Program-made: the position numbers and the translations under genes | Notes under the pieces: generated by a model | Seen by the model: only the letters and a program-made list of their open reading frames with translations | Told to the model about the DNA's origin: nothing | Database searches by the model: none | Source: Selenobaculum gibii | GTDB lineage: Bacteria > Bacillota > Negativicutes > ICN-92133 | Direction: 5' to 3' | Assembly (NCBI RefSeq): GCF_030273445.1 | Contig: NZ_CP120678.1 | Span: 2,333,501-2,397,500 of the forward strand | Length of the DNA: 64,000 bases | In this document: in pieces, positions 43,220-51,828 of the stretch | How the letters are laid out: every line of letters begins with the position of its first letter | Numbering within the stretch: the stretch's first letter is position 1

Positions 43220-44287
43220 ATGTTGAATATCTATAAAAATTCTATGTATAGCGCACACATGATCAAAACTTTTATTACTGAAATCCTACCAATTGTCAAT
43301 GCAGAATTAAACGTATGGAGAACTTATGCTGAAACAAAAATGCTTGGCGAATTGCAAAAACAAGCCTTAGCCAGCATAACTGATAAAAAATTTCATTGTC
43401 AAGGCGGTAGCTTTTATAGTCTATACCCAGGGGTAAATAGAGTTGAATTCGTAAAATTCGTGGTTGCACTGCAAACAATCAGCGACTATTTAGATAATTT
43501 ATGTGATCGTGCAAATGTCACCGATGAAAAATCATTTGCCCAATTGCACCTTGCAATGACAGATGCTTTAAACCCCCATGCAAAATTAAAAGATTACTAT
43601 GCTTTTTATCCTTTTAAAGAAGATGGCGGCTATTTAAATACCTTAGTTAAAACTTCACAGGATATTTTAGCAAAACTTCCATCTTATGATAAAGTGCAAG
43701 TACATTTGCTAGAACTCGCTTCTTTATACAGCCATCTACAGACGTATAAGCATATTGCACTTGAAGATCGCGAGCAAGCTATGCAAGCTTGGTTAAATGA
43801 TGCAAATACAAATACTTGGCTGACAAATTGGGAATTTGCTGCTGCTACAGGCTCCACCTTAGGAATGTTCATGCTTACCGCCGCTGCTTATCAAGAAAAC
43901 CTCAATACAGAAGAGATCACTACATTAAAAGAAGCTTATTTTCCTTGGATTAGTTGCCTACATATTCAGCTTGACTATTTCATTGACCAAGCAGAGGATC
44001 GCCAAAACAACGACTTAAACTTCATTTTTTATTATTCGAATGAACAAGAAATGCAAGAGCGTCTGCAGTTTATCTATCAGCAAGCTTTCAATCATGCAGA
44101 AAATACGCCAAATTCATATTTTGCTACAACAATCGTACGCGGGTTAGTCGCTTTGTATCTATCCGATAGCAAAATTAAAACTCCAACCGAAAAAGCAGTG
44201 CGAAAAACATTACTTAATACGGCTGGAGTTCGTGCAACTATCATTTATTATCTATGTAATTTATTACGTAACACAAAAAAAATCTAA
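43220..44287 (+). CDS. DUF2600 protein (tetraprenyl-beta-curcumene synthase-like)
   Basis: 355 residues, all-helical. The DYLDNLCDR segment (about 93-101) is an Asp-rich metal/pyrophosphate motif and QLDYFIDQAEDRQNNDLNF (about 252-270) a second one, as in the DUF2600 family, whose Bacillus member YtpB makes sesquarterpenes from C35 prenyl diphosphate. Starts 15 nt after the DUF441 gene, so probably one operon. A prenyl-diphosphate or membrane-lipid role is likely; the product is unknown. Confidence 0.82.
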   Translation: MLNIYKNSMYSAHMIKTFITEILPIVNAELNVWRTYAETKMLGELQKQALASITDKKFHCQGGSFYSLYPGVNRVEFVKFVVALQTISDYLDNLCDRANVTDEKSFAQLHLAMTDALNPHAKLKDYYAFYPFKEDGGYLNTLVKTSQDILAKLPSYDKVQVHLLELASLYSHLQTYKHIALEDREQAMQAWLNDANTNTWLTNWEFAAATGSTLGMFMLTAAAYQENLNTEEITTLKEAYFPWISCLHIQLDYFIDQAEDRQNNDLNFIFYYSNEQEMQERLQFIYQQAFNHAENTPNSYFATTIVRGLVALYLSDSKIKTPTEKAVRKTLLNTAGVRATIIYYLCNLLRNTKKI

Positions 44288-44290
44288 AAA

Positions 44291-44914
44291 TTATTGTACT
44301 GGACCTTGGGTTGTCGATACTGTTACTTGTTTAAAATAACGTCCATTAATTTCAATTACTTCGTATTCAGGATGTTTAATTAATTTAGCGCGACCAGCAG
44401 CGATAAATTCATCTACTTTTTCTGGCTTTTCGATTTCTACCCATTTAAAACTACGCTGCTCTGGCGTTCCATAGTTTTCTATAAAAATTTCATGTTTAGG
44501 ATCTGGCTTTTCATCGCCTTTACATGGCAATAAATTAATTTTTAACTGCTCAATAAAGTAATTGCAAACTTCTTCTGTAATATCCATTGGCCCTTGGTCT
44601 GAATGTTCATCATCCATTGCAACGAAGATTGCATTACCAAAAATAATTTCTTCATTATCAGCGCCTGGAAAACGACGATTTGCCATCAATCCTAACGGTA
44701 CAGCAAAGTCATTCACTAAAATATGCAAAGATTTATTATCGCCTAAATCGAATAAACGCGCACTTGCGAAATTTCCACCAAGAATATCACCAATTGCTTG
44801 TACCTGCTCTAACGGATTGTTTGGTAAAACACAAATCTCTGGATCTTGTCCAGGTTTAATAAGAATACAATTCATCGTAGTTTTCACTTCAGGATTTTTT
44901 TCTTCTGTTGTCAT
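44291..44914 (-). CDS. DUF3846-like protein
   Basis: About 207 residues, acidic, no membrane segment. The core ILIKPGQDPEICVLPN...EQVQAIGDILGGNF and LILVN-like strand ending HILVNDFAVPLGLMANRR resembles DUF3846 proteins. Function unknown. ATG at 44914 is chosen because GAGGAG lies 6 nt upstream; an ATG at 44965 adds a leader without one. Ends 3 bases from the convergent DUF2600 gene. Confidence 0.7.
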   Translation of the reverse strand: MTTEEKNPEVKTTMNCILIKPGQDPEICVLPNNPLEQVQAIGDILGGNFASARLFDLGDNKSLHILVNDFAVPLGLMANRRFPGADNEEIIFGNAIFVAMDDEHSDQGPMDITEEVCNYFIEQLKINLLPCKGDEKPDPKHEIFIENYGTPEQRSFKWVEIEKPEKVDEFIAAGRAKLIKHPEYEVIEINGRYFKQVTVSTTQGPVQ

Positions 44915-45135
44915 AACTAACTCCTCATCATTAAATTCCGGCAAACTCAAATAGTCTGCAAACATATCAGTTTCTATATATTCGCCAATGGAAAAGAAAA
45001 ACCTTTTCCATTACAAACTTCTTGACTATTTTGCGAAAATATTCTATATTATGTAAACATAACAAAATCCCTTTTTTAACGACAAACTTTTCAGTGAAAA
45101 TATTTGGAAAATCGTGATTTTCTCTATGATAAATG

Positions 45136-45164
45136 TTGCAACCATACTGGATTTATGATATTAT
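45136..45164 (+). promoter_or_regulatory. Promoter of the 6S RNA candidate
   Basis: TTGCAA (45136-45141) and TATTAT (45159-45164) are exactly 17 bp apart, placing a start at about 45171. Confidence 0.65.
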
Positions 45165-45171
45165 AAACAAC

Positions 45172-45352
45172 GTAGAAACAGTGCCTGAGATGCACGATAC
45201 CTTCAATATGTCCAACCTACTTTTTTGAAAAGGGAATCGGATGTTTTGTAGCTGCTGGACCGTCTTGAACGGATAGCAAAACCAAAACTATGATGCCCAC
45301 CTGCTGGGTTGCAGGTTTGGACATAACGAAGGGCGGCATTACGGGCAAAAGT
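45172..45352 (+). ncRNA. ssrS: 6S RNA (SsrS-like)
   Basis: About 180 nt with no ORF, a promoter before it and a terminator after it. The ends pair: TGCCTGAGATGC near 45182 with GCATTACGGGCA near 45336-45347. The 5' GCCTGAGATGCACGATACC and 3' GGGCGGCATTACGGGC resemble the closing stem of 6S RNAs, around a large internal region. 6S RNA sequesters the housekeeping RNA polymerase in stationary phase. Assigned by pattern recognition, not by a covariance model. Confidence 0.75.
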
Positions 45353-45353
45353 T

Positions 45354-45388
45354 TAAAAAAGACTTACCTTTTGGTAAGTCTTTTTTCG
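45354..45388 (+). terminator. Terminator of the 6S RNA candidate
   Basis: AAAAAAGACTTACC/GGTAAGTCTTTTTT stem on the plus strand; it may also stop transcripts coming the other way. Confidence 0.85.
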
Positions 45389-45411
45389 TTATGTAAACTT
45401 ATTTTCAATAA

Positions 45412-46563
45412 TCAATCGCGATTTTTTAACAATTTTGCTTTCGTAATCATGTGATTTCCAAAGCGCGTTCGAATTGCATCTACAGCGTGATAAAGTTCTT
45501 TTTTCTTATTATTTTCTGCAAATAAAATAGGCTGTTCATGTATCGTAAGATTGCTGGCTGTAATCCCTAGCAATCTTATTTTTTCCGCTACTTTGCATTT
45601 TTCATATAACTCTACTGCTATCTGGTATAAATCTTCATCAAAATTCGTCGCTTCCACTAAAGTCAGGCTACGCGTAAGCGTCTGAAAAGAAGCCAAGCGA
45701 ATTTTTATCGAAATTGTTCTCGCCGCAAAGCCTTCACGACGAAGCCGACTGCCTACTTTTTCTGCCAAAGCCAAAAACTTTTCTGTAATTTGCTCATGCG
45801 TAGTCAAATCATGGGCAAATGTCACCTCATTCCCTATTGATTGAGATTTTGGTGTTCCTTCAACACTTCGCTCATCGCGCCCATTCGCGAGATTCACTAA
45901 TTGATACGCCAGATTACCTATATGCTTTGCTAAAAAAGCACCATCCGCCTTGGCAATCTGACCAACTTTAACAAAGCCTAAATCATATAACTGCTGTGCA
46001 GTCTTTTTCCCCACACCCCAAAGCGAAGTAATCGGTAAATCGTTCAATACACGCTCGATATCCTGTTCTTCAATTATCGTTAGTCCATCTGGTTTCTCCA
46101 TATCAGATGCCAGCTTCGCTAAAAATTTATTAGGGGCTAGACCCACAGAAGCAACTAGCCCAAGCTCATCAACAATCCGCTTTTTCAATTTTTCTGCATA
46201 CACACGCCAATCCTGGACTAACATTTCCATCCCACTAACATCAAGAAAAGCTTCATCTAGAGATAAAGGTTCTACAACAGGTGCAAACTCATGAAATACC
46301 TGAAATATTTCCCTTGATACGGATTCATAATATGCATGATTACATGACAAAAAGATGCCTTGTGGACAACGTCTTTTCGCCTCTGCCATTGACATCGCTG
46401 AATGCACCCCAAACTTTCTCGCCTCATATGAAGCAGTACATACAACACCACGACCGCTAAGTCCTCCAACAATCACAGGTTTTCCTCTATACTCTTCATG
46501 ATCACGCTGCTCTATAGATGCATAAAAAGCATCCATATCAATATGCATAACAAGCTGTTTCAT
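45412..46563 (-). CDS. dinB: DNA polymerase IV (Y-family)
   Basis: 383 residues. Catalytic motifs HIDMDAFYASIEQRD (D9, D11) and SLDEAFLDVS (about 102-111), the YEARKFGVHSAMSMAEAKRRCP finger (in parts), helix-hairpin-helix LWGVGKKTAQQLYDLG and a little-finger domain. It lacks the C-terminal beta-clamp motif of some longer homologues by eye. Translesion synthesis. Single gene. Confidence 0.96.
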   Translation of the reverse strand: MKQLVMHIDMDAFYASIEQRDHEEYRGKPVIVGGLSGRGVVCTASYEARKFGVHSAMSMAEAKRRCPQGIFLSCNHAYYESVSREIFQVFHEFAPVVEPLSLDEAFLDVSGMEMLVQDWRVYAEKLKKRIVDELGLVASVGLAPNKFLAKLASDMEKPDGLTIIEEQDIERVLNDLPITSLWGVGKKTAQQLYDLGFVKVGQIAKADGAFLAKHIGNLAYQLVNLANGRDERSVEGTPKSQSIGNEVTFAHDLTTHEQITEKFLALAEKVGSRLRREGFAARTISIKIRLASFQTLTRSLTLVEATNFDEDLYQIAVELYEKCKVAEKIRLLGITASNLTIHEQPILFAENNKKKELYHAVDAIRTRFGNHMITKAKLLKNRD

Positions 46564-46688
46564 TCTTTCACTTCCAACATTCTTACACTTTTCTTTTATT
46601 GTAACATATTACACTTCACAACTTACAAAATTATTATTCAAACACCTGTTCAGCAATAAACTTTCCTTAAAATAGACCTTTTTCTAGC

Positions 46689-46717
46689 TTGAGCAGTAAA
46701 AATTCCTATGCTATAGT
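46689..46717 (+). promoter_or_regulatory. Promoter upstream of the yhdT-panF leader
   Basis: TTGAGC (46689-46694) and TATAGT (46712-46717) with a 17-bp spacer; transcription would begin near 46724, giving a ~170-nt leader. Confidence 0.5.
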
Positions 46718-46782
46718 ATATAATCGGCAGTATATTCAATGAATAACTGTACATAATGTTGAAAAAGGTATGAAATTATAAG

Positions 46783-46878
46783 CCTATATCTTAAGAATGG
46801 GACTGTCATAGAGATTTAAGCTGAAAGAATTTTTGCTTTCACTTTTTAGGCATCCTAGATATAGGGTGCCTTTTTATC
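46783..46878 (+). promoter_or_regulatory. Attenuator with mutually exclusive terminator and antiterminator
   Basis: The terminator is a 10-bp stem (46848-46857 with 46862-46871, loop GATA) followed by TTTTT. CCTATATCT at 46783-46791 is complementary over 9 bp to AGATATAGG at 46857-46865, which overlaps the terminator loop and 3' arm; pairing there would prevent terminator formation. The ribosome-binding site of the first gene follows at once. Confidence 0.55.
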
Positions 46879-46892
46879 AAAAAGGAGCAACC

Positions 46893-47144
46893 ATGACGAA
46901 CGAAAAGAAGTATCATCAAGTCAGAAAAGAAGCAAAAGCAACCGGCTTAGCACTTTTAGCAATTATTATTTTTTGGATTATCGCAGGTTTTGGTGCAGCT
47001 ACACTCGATATAAAAATTTTTCGTCTTCCCCTTTGGGTAATTACCTCTTGTTTTGGTACCTGGTTATTTGGCGTGGCAATCGTATGCTTTTTAATCACAA
47101 AAGTGTTCAAAGATATGGATTTGGAGGATACTGAAGATGAATAA
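46893..47144 (+). CDS. yhdT: YhdT-like small membrane protein (DUF997)
   Basis: 83 residues with two membrane segments (about 18-36 and 48-72). KEAKATGLALLAIIIFWIIAGFG, DIKIFRLPLWVITSCFG and a KVFKDMDLED tail match the DUF997/YhdT family, which is encoded next to panF in many bacteria. AAAAAGGAGC precedes the ATG at 46893; an ATG at 46833 lies inside the attenuator. Overlaps panF by 8 nt. Confidence 0.88.
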   Translation: MTNEKKYHQVRKEAKATGLALLAIIIFWIIAGFGAATLDIKIFRLPLWVITSCFGTWLFGVAIVCFLITKVFKDMDLEDTEDE

Positions 47145-48624
47145 TGTCTCCATCCTCATTCCAATGCTTTGTTTCTTAGCTTTTATGATGATACTTAGTA
47201 TCATCATTCGCCGTCAACAAGAAAGCTCTGGACACATGAAAAATTTTGTCCAACAATATTTTATCGGGAACCGCGATCTCGGTGGCTTTGTTCTTGCAAT
47301 GACCACAGTCGCAACCTATAGCTCTGTAAGTTCTTTTGTCGGTGGCCCCGGTATGGCCTGGCAAGTCGGTTTCGGCTGGATTTACATGGCGATTGTACAA
47401 ATTACCGCCATCTTCCTCGTTTTAGGTGTTTTCGGCAAAAGGGTTGCATTAATTTCACGAAAAATTAATGCCGTTACGATTATTGATATCATTCGCACTC
47501 GCTATCAATCTGATTTACTTGCGAATATTTCCGCATTTATTATCGTTTTATTTTTCTGTGCAACGATGGTCGCACAATTCGTTGGCGGTGCTAAACTTTT
47601 TGAAACCGTTACTGGTTATAGCTATCTAACGGGACTTTTACTTTTTGGTCTTATCGTTATTTTTTATACTGCAATTGGCGGATTCCGCGCCGTTGCAATA
47701 ACAGATGCTTGGTGCGCAATCATGATGTTGATTGGAATTGGACTTCTCCTTTATTTTGTTCTTGATGCAGGTGGTGGATATCATTCCGTAATGACCACGA
47801 TCGAAACTTTGCATCCTCAAATGCTTGAACCGCTCGCTGGTGGTAATATGCCATACTCTTTATATTTTACCCAGTGGTTGCTTGTCGGAATCTTCACGAT
47901 TGCATTACCTCAATCCGTAGTCCGCGGCATCAGTTACAAAGAAACAAAAGGATTGCATCAGGCAATGCTCATCGGAACGGTGATTATTGGTGCAATGACA
48001 ATCGGCGTAAATCTTATCGGCGTGTTTGCACGGGGTTTTCTTATGGAAGACCTTTCTGTTTATGGCGGTGTCGATTATATTATCCCACTTGCCATCATAA
48101 AAACAATGCCACCATTCCTTGCGGGAATTGCAATCATTGGGCCAATTGCCGCAACCATTTCTACCGTATCTTCGCTACTTATCGTATCTTCTTCAGCAAT
48201 GATTAAAGATATCTATATGCATCATCAAGAAAAACAAGGGCAAACTGTATCCCTAAAAAAAGTGCGACGCATCAGCACAATAACCACTGCCTCTATTGGA
48301 ATTATCGTTTTTGTCATCTCACTCGTTCCACCAAGCGTTATTTGGTTAATCAATATGTTTGCTTTTGGCGGCCTTGAAACCGCATTTTTCTGGACACTTC
48401 TATTAGGACTCTTCTGGCGAAAAGCAAATAAAACGGGCGCGCTTCTCTCTATGGCAGGAGGAACAATTCTTTATTGTTTAACAATGGCATTAGACATTAA
48501 AATCATGAACCTGCATCAAATTGTTATTGGCATTACTTCCGCAGGGATTTTGTTTATTACCGGCTCATATCTTGGCAAACAAGAAGATGCAAAAATATTA
48601 AATATATTTTTCCCAAGAAAATAA
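47137..48624 (+). CDS. panF: Sodium/pantothenate symporter
   Basis: 495 residues, sodium:solute symporter family with about 13 membrane helices. Family landmarks: QQYFIGNRDLGGFVLAMT, TYSSVSSFVGGPGMAWQVGFGW (in parts), GFRAVAITDAWCA and GPIAATISTVSSLLIVSSSAMIKDI (in parts). Coupling to yhdT supports pantothenate as substrate. Ends at a strong terminator. Confidence 0.94.
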   Translation: MNNVSILIPMLCFLAFMMILSIIIRRQQESSGHMKNFVQQYFIGNRDLGGFVLAMTTVATYSSVSSFVGGPGMAWQVGFGWIYMAIVQITAIFLVLGVFGKRVALISRKINAVTIIDIIRTRYQSDLLANISAFIIVLFFCATMVAQFVGGAKLFETVTGYSYLTGLLLFGLIVIFYTAIGGFRAVAITDAWCAIMMLIGIGLLLYFVLDAGGGYHSVMTTIETLHPQMLEPLAGGNMPYSLYFTQWLLVGIFTIALPQSVVRGISYKETKGLHQAMLIGTVIIGAMTIGVNLIGVFARGFLMEDLSVYGGVDYIIPLAIIKTMPPFLAGIAIIGPIAATISTVSSLLIVSSSAMIKDIYMHHQEKQGQTVSLKKVRRISTITTASIGIIVFVISLVPPSVIWLINMFAFGGLETAFFWTLLLGLFWRKANKTGALLSMAGGTILYCLTMALDIKIMNLHQIVIGITSAGILFITGSYLGKQEDAKILNIFFPRK

Positions 48625-48635
48625 AATACAAACTG

Positions 48636-48672
48636 AAAAATCCGTTAAGACACTGTCTTAGCGGATTTTTAA
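48636..48672 (+). terminator. Terminator of panF
   Basis: AAAAATCCGTTAAGACA/TGTCTTAGCGGATTTTT stem followed by AATATAAG. Confidence 0.85.
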
Positions 48673-48915
48673 TATAAGCTATCCTTTTATCCTTCTTAAC
48701 AGACTCTAGCGCAAGTAAAAATTACTCTTGTAAAAGAAGTGATTTATACATTACAATAAATAGACAAGATTTTTAAGTAACAAATAAAAGCTTTGAATAA
48801 TTTAATAAATTGATGATTAGATTATTCAAGCATTATCACGAAAGTATTTTCTCATTATGCCGTTGCTAAAACAATGTTAAACTATTCAAAATCAATATTA
48901 AAGGAGAAATATATT

Positions 48916-49104
48916 ATGTTTGGTTTTAGCGTTCCTGAATTAATTTTAATTTTAATTATCGGTATTATAATTTTTGGCCCCAACAGACTTCCGGATATTG
49001 GCAGATTTCTAGGCAAAGGACTAAATGAGCTTCGCAAAGTATCAGCGGAAAAAGAGAAGTTTAAAGAGCCTTTTACAATTACGGAGAAAAAAGAGAAAGA
49101 ATAA
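48916..49104 (+). CDS. tatA: Twin-arginine translocase subunit TatA/TatE
   Basis: 62 residues: a short N-terminal membrane helix (SVPELILILIIGIIIFGPNRLP), the FGP hinge, then an amphipathic helix (IGRFLGKGLNELRKVS) and a charged tail, the TatA layout. AAAGGAG precedes the ATG. tatC is not in the window. It forms the pore for folded Tat substrates. Confidence 0.95.
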   Translation: MFGFSVPELILILIIGIIIFGPNRLPDIGRFLGKGLNELRKVSAEKEKFKEPFTITEKKEKE

Positions 49105-49145
49105 GCGGAATAAAATCCCTACGCTTTATCTATATAAATCAATGT

Positions 49146-49184
49146 AAAACAAGCAAATCGCCCATCGATTTGCTTGTTTTTTAT
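49146..49184 (+). terminator. Terminator of tatA
   Basis: AAACAAGCAAATCG/CGATTTGCTTGTTT stem with loop CCCAT, followed by TTTT. Confidence 0.88.
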
Positions 49185-49298
49185 ATATTTTTCTCAATCG
49201 ACCTAAAAATAAAATAGTTGTTTTCAACAGTACAACTTCTACCCACAACATTTTATAATTTTATCTAAAGTTACATTCCCAATTGGACGATTAAATGC

Positions 49299-49375
49299 TT
49301 TATTGGGCAAGCATTTCCAAATAAGCTTGCCCAATAAAGTTTTTATTAAAAGGTGCGGGCATTTTCTCACCTTTT
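49299..49375. repeat. Two adjacent inverted repeats in a gene-free gap
   Basis: In the gap 49185-49437 a perfect 14-bp inverted repeat TTTATTGGGCAAGC/GCTTGCCCAATAAA (49299-49312 and 49325-49338) is followed by AAAGGTG/CACCTTT (about 49348-49375). The second may terminate the metallohydrolase gene on the minus strand. No gene seen in the gap. Confidence 0.55.
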
Positions 49376-49437
49376 GAAAAAATAATTCCTTTATTGAAAT
49401 CCTCCTTCCCACGCATCTCTCCCTTATTTTAAAATAT

Positions 49438-50538
49438 CTATTCCCACCAATGAGTAAATACTTGCTCATCATTTCCAATTTCCATAATTTCTCCAAGCTT
49501 TGGCGTAATTAAACGATAATTCTTTCCTTCGCTTGCCTCTACAATACGATTAAATGGTTCCTCCCACGAATGTTTACTCAATGCAAATTTTCCCGCATGC
49601 GCAGGAAGTAAAACTTTCGCCTGTATATCCTCCGCTGCTTGCGCTGTCTCTTCTGGCATCATATGAATCCTTGCCCAAGCTTTGTTATATTGACCATTTT
49701 CCATAATAGCAATATCGAAATTCCCAAATCGCTCACCGATTTCTTTAAAGTGCTTCCCATAGCCTCCATCTCCACTGTAAAATACGCGATGATTTTTGGT
49801 CGTAATGGCAAATGAAGCCCACAGCGTTTGATTGGACTTTAACAACCTTCCAGAAAAATGCTGTGCTGGCAATATGTAAACTGCAAAATTCTCTTGCAAT
49901 GGTATTTCTGCAAACCAATCTTCCTCAAAAATTTGTTTTTTTTCAAATCCCCATTCCTCAAAATACGCTCCTACTCCCAGAGCACAAACAACCTGATTAA
50001 TCCTTGGTTTTAAACTCATGATCGTTGAATAATCTAAATGATCCCAATGATCATGAGATATCAATAAAACATCAATATCGGGTATATCCTCAGCAGTATA
50101 TGGATTCGTCCCATCAAACGCTTTATTAATAAACGAGATCGGCGATGCATACGCACTGAAAACCGGATCTATTAAAATACTCTTTCCGTCGAGTTGCATG
50201 TAATAAGAGGAATGCCCCAACCAAATGATAATATCTTCACTCTTATTAAATGCTTTCAAATCGACCTTTTCAACTGGAATTAACTTTTGCGGTATTAACT
50301 GCTCTTTTTTTCCAAAAAGAAAATCCCACAGAACAATAAAACGATTACCTTCAACAATTTGCGTCGCGGGCTCTAAATTTTTAAATTCTCCATCTATATA
50401 ATGCGGTGAACCCTTTATTCTTTCAAGCCTTTCACCAGATGGCATGTTTCCAAACATCGGCTGATGGATATAAATCCCTATTCCAATGACTAAACCAACA
50501 AATAAAATCCCCAACCATAACAATATAAAATTTCCCAT
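49438..50538 (-). CDS. Membrane-anchored metallo-beta-lactamase-fold hydrolase (UlaG/NAPE-PLD-like)
   Basis: 366 residues. An N-terminal membrane anchor or uncleaved signal (residues ~3-24) precedes a metallohydrolase domain with IIIWLGHSSYYMQL, SHDHWDHLD (metal ligands), PAQHFSGR, FYSGDGGYGKHF, HMMPEE and LLPAHAGKFALS. This is the arrangement of NAPE-PLD/UlaG-type phosphodiesterases. Substrate unknown, possibly a phospholipid. Monocistronic. Confidence 0.9.
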   Translation of the reverse strand: MGNFILLWLGILFVGLVIGIGIYIHQPMFGNMPSGERLERIKGSPHYIDGEFKNLEPATQIVEGNRFIVLWDFLFGKKEQLIPQKLIPVEKVDLKAFNKSEDIIIWLGHSSYYMQLDGKSILIDPVFSAYASPISFINKAFDGTNPYTAEDIPDIDVLLISHDHWDHLDYSTIMSLKPRINQVVCALGVGAYFEEWGFEKKQIFEEDWFAEIPLQENFAVYILPAQHFSGRLLKSNQTLWASFAITTKNHRVFYSGDGGYGKHFKEIGERFGNFDIAIMENGQYNKAWARIHMMPEETAQAAEDIQAKVLLPAHAGKFALSKHSWEEPFNRIVEASEGKNYRLITPKLGEIMEIGNDEQVFTHWWE

Positions 50539-50849
50539 ATTCCCTCCTTAAATTAAGCGACATATTCTTCATATGTTAAGTTTATCATTTGGAGTTAGCT
50601 CTAAGTAAATAGTTTTTTATGCAATCTTGAATATTTCAATTTATTTTTTGTGCAAATATATTGCCCGTCCTATCTTTGACCAATTAATAAAATAAATTTT
50701 TCTTGATTCGTTAAATATCATGCGGCCTGCTAATGGTAAAGCACGCGAACTACAAAATAATAAAAAATATAAAAACCCAATGAAGAACCTGAAATAAAAA
50801 TAGATAGTCAAGAGTATTTTCTACAAAAATTCACTGGTGATTTATAAAA
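50539..50849. other. Intergenic region, nothing recognised
   Basis: AT-rich DNA containing the metallohydrolase promoter. No RNA gene, ORF or strong repeat visible. Confidence 0.4.
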
Positions 50850-50892
50850 ATGAAGGCTAGGAAAAGCAATGATTTTCCTAGCCTTCATTTTT
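50850..50892 (-). terminator. Terminator of the aldo/keto-reductase remnant
   Basis: A 15-bp inverted repeat GAAGGCTAGGAAAA-type stem with T run (ATTTTTAT) on the minus strand; it is intact although the gene upstream is truncated. Confidence 0.83.
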
Positions 50893-50916
50893 TTATTTAT
50901 TCCTTTATATTTTTCC

Positions 50917-51105
50917 TCATTGCATATGCTGCTTCAATCCAGTATTTAAGGATTGTTTTTCCGCATTATATAAAGCAAAATATTTTGGAATATCAATCTG
51001 CTTCGGACAGTCTTCTACGCAATACTGACAAGCTGTGCATGGAATCTCGATGGCTTCATTAATCACTGCAACCGCTTTTTTCTGTTCTGCCACAAAAGCA
51101 AAGCT
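50917..51105 (-). pseudogene. C-terminal remnant of a 4Fe-4S aldo/keto reductase
   Basis: The frame keeps about 60 residues of the ferredoxin-like tail found in COG1453-type aldo/keto reductases: [32 protein letters not shown] (four Cys of a 4Fe-4S site), [14 protein letters not shown]. The catalytic barrel is missing: reading upstream, the frame runs into tRNA-Ser(GCU). The 5' limit is estimated. It is a deletion relic rather than a working ferredoxin, though a small protein cannot be excluded. Confidence 0.75.
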
Positions 51106-51169
51106 ATCAAAAAAATATATAACAAAAAGACCACCAACTTTACAGCCAGTAGTCATTCCTTCTTTAAAA

Positions 51170-51258
51170 TGGCGGAGTGGGTGGGGTTCGAACCCACGCA
51201 CGCTTGCGCGTCTAACGATTTAGCAAACCGTCCTCTTCAGCCTCTTGAGTACCACTCC
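51170..51258 (-). tRNA. tRNA-Ser (anticodon GCU)
   Basis: 5' GGAGTGGTACTCAAGAGG, anticodon loop TTGCTAA (anticodon GCT) closed by ACGGT/ATCGT, long variable arm, T-arm GGTTCGAACCC and encoded CCA. Confidence 0.96.
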
Positions 51259-51272
51259 AGTATTATATTTTA

Positions 51273-51361
<89 letters not shown>

Positions 51362-51690
51362 GTATTAAGACATTTAGTATTATAACAATATCCATAAACT
51401 TTGTCAATCATTTTCATTAGCTAAATTTTAGGATTTTATTTTGATTTCATGGATAATATTTTATTCCTGTTTTAAAATATTAGTATGATTAAATATATTT
51501 TCGCATACAAAGAAACTCTTTCAGTTTACAATTTTATCCTTATTTTCATTCTAACTACGATTGAATAAAATTTTTCACCCCAAAGAAATTATCATCCTAA
51601 AGATTTTCAAGTGCTATAGGTTGACTAATACAAAGGTAAGGAGTAATATTTTAATGTAATAATTAATAAATGATAAGGCTGGTGAGAAAA
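51362..51690. other. Intergenic region upstream of the corA leader
   Basis: AT-rich. It must hold the promoters of the two serine tRNAs (minus) and of corA (plus). I see no further gene. Confidence 0.4.
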
Positions 51691-51783
51691 ATGGATGTAG
51701 ACCACCCTAGTTCGTGGTTGTGGCTTAAAATAGAAAAAATTAAAGGGATATGTCCGTTTTTTTATCAGTCTTCTTTTATTTAA
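51691..51783 (+). CDS. Candidate regulatory upstream ORF of corA
   Basis: ATG-started ORF of 30 codons with GGTGAG 4 nt upstream. It begins MDVDHP, so acidic residues and a Pro come in the first six codons, and a second Pro (CCG) occurs at codon 22 within the region that can pair with the corA ribosome-binding-site leader. It ends 45 bases before corA. It resembles in logic, not in sequence, the leader peptides MgtL and CorL of enteric bacteria. Confidence 0.45.
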   Translation: MDVDHPSSWLWLKIEKIKGICPFFYQSSFI

Positions 51784-51818
51784 TTAAAAATTCGGACATG
51801 TCCCCTTGGGAGAGGGGA
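51745..51818 (+). promoter_or_regulatory. Competing RNA helices over the corA ribosome-binding site
   Basis: 51745-51756 (GGGATATGTCCG) pairs over 12 bp with 51793-51804. The overlapping TCCCC (51801-51805) can instead pair with GGGGA (51814-51818), which is part of the corA Shine-Dalgarno. The first arm lies inside the upstream ORF, so ribosomes on the ORF decide which helix forms. Confidence 0.55.
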
Positions 51819-51828
51819 TCATTTTTAC

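Noticed and set aside
47874-48206. A 110-codon frame inside panF
   Set aside because: Alternate-frame shadow of the symporter gene, with Cys/His/Arg-rich junk composition.
49239-49496. An 85-codon minus-strand ORF overlapping the metallohydrolase 3' end
   Set aside because: It reads through both inverted repeats, has no family features and overlaps a well-supported gene.
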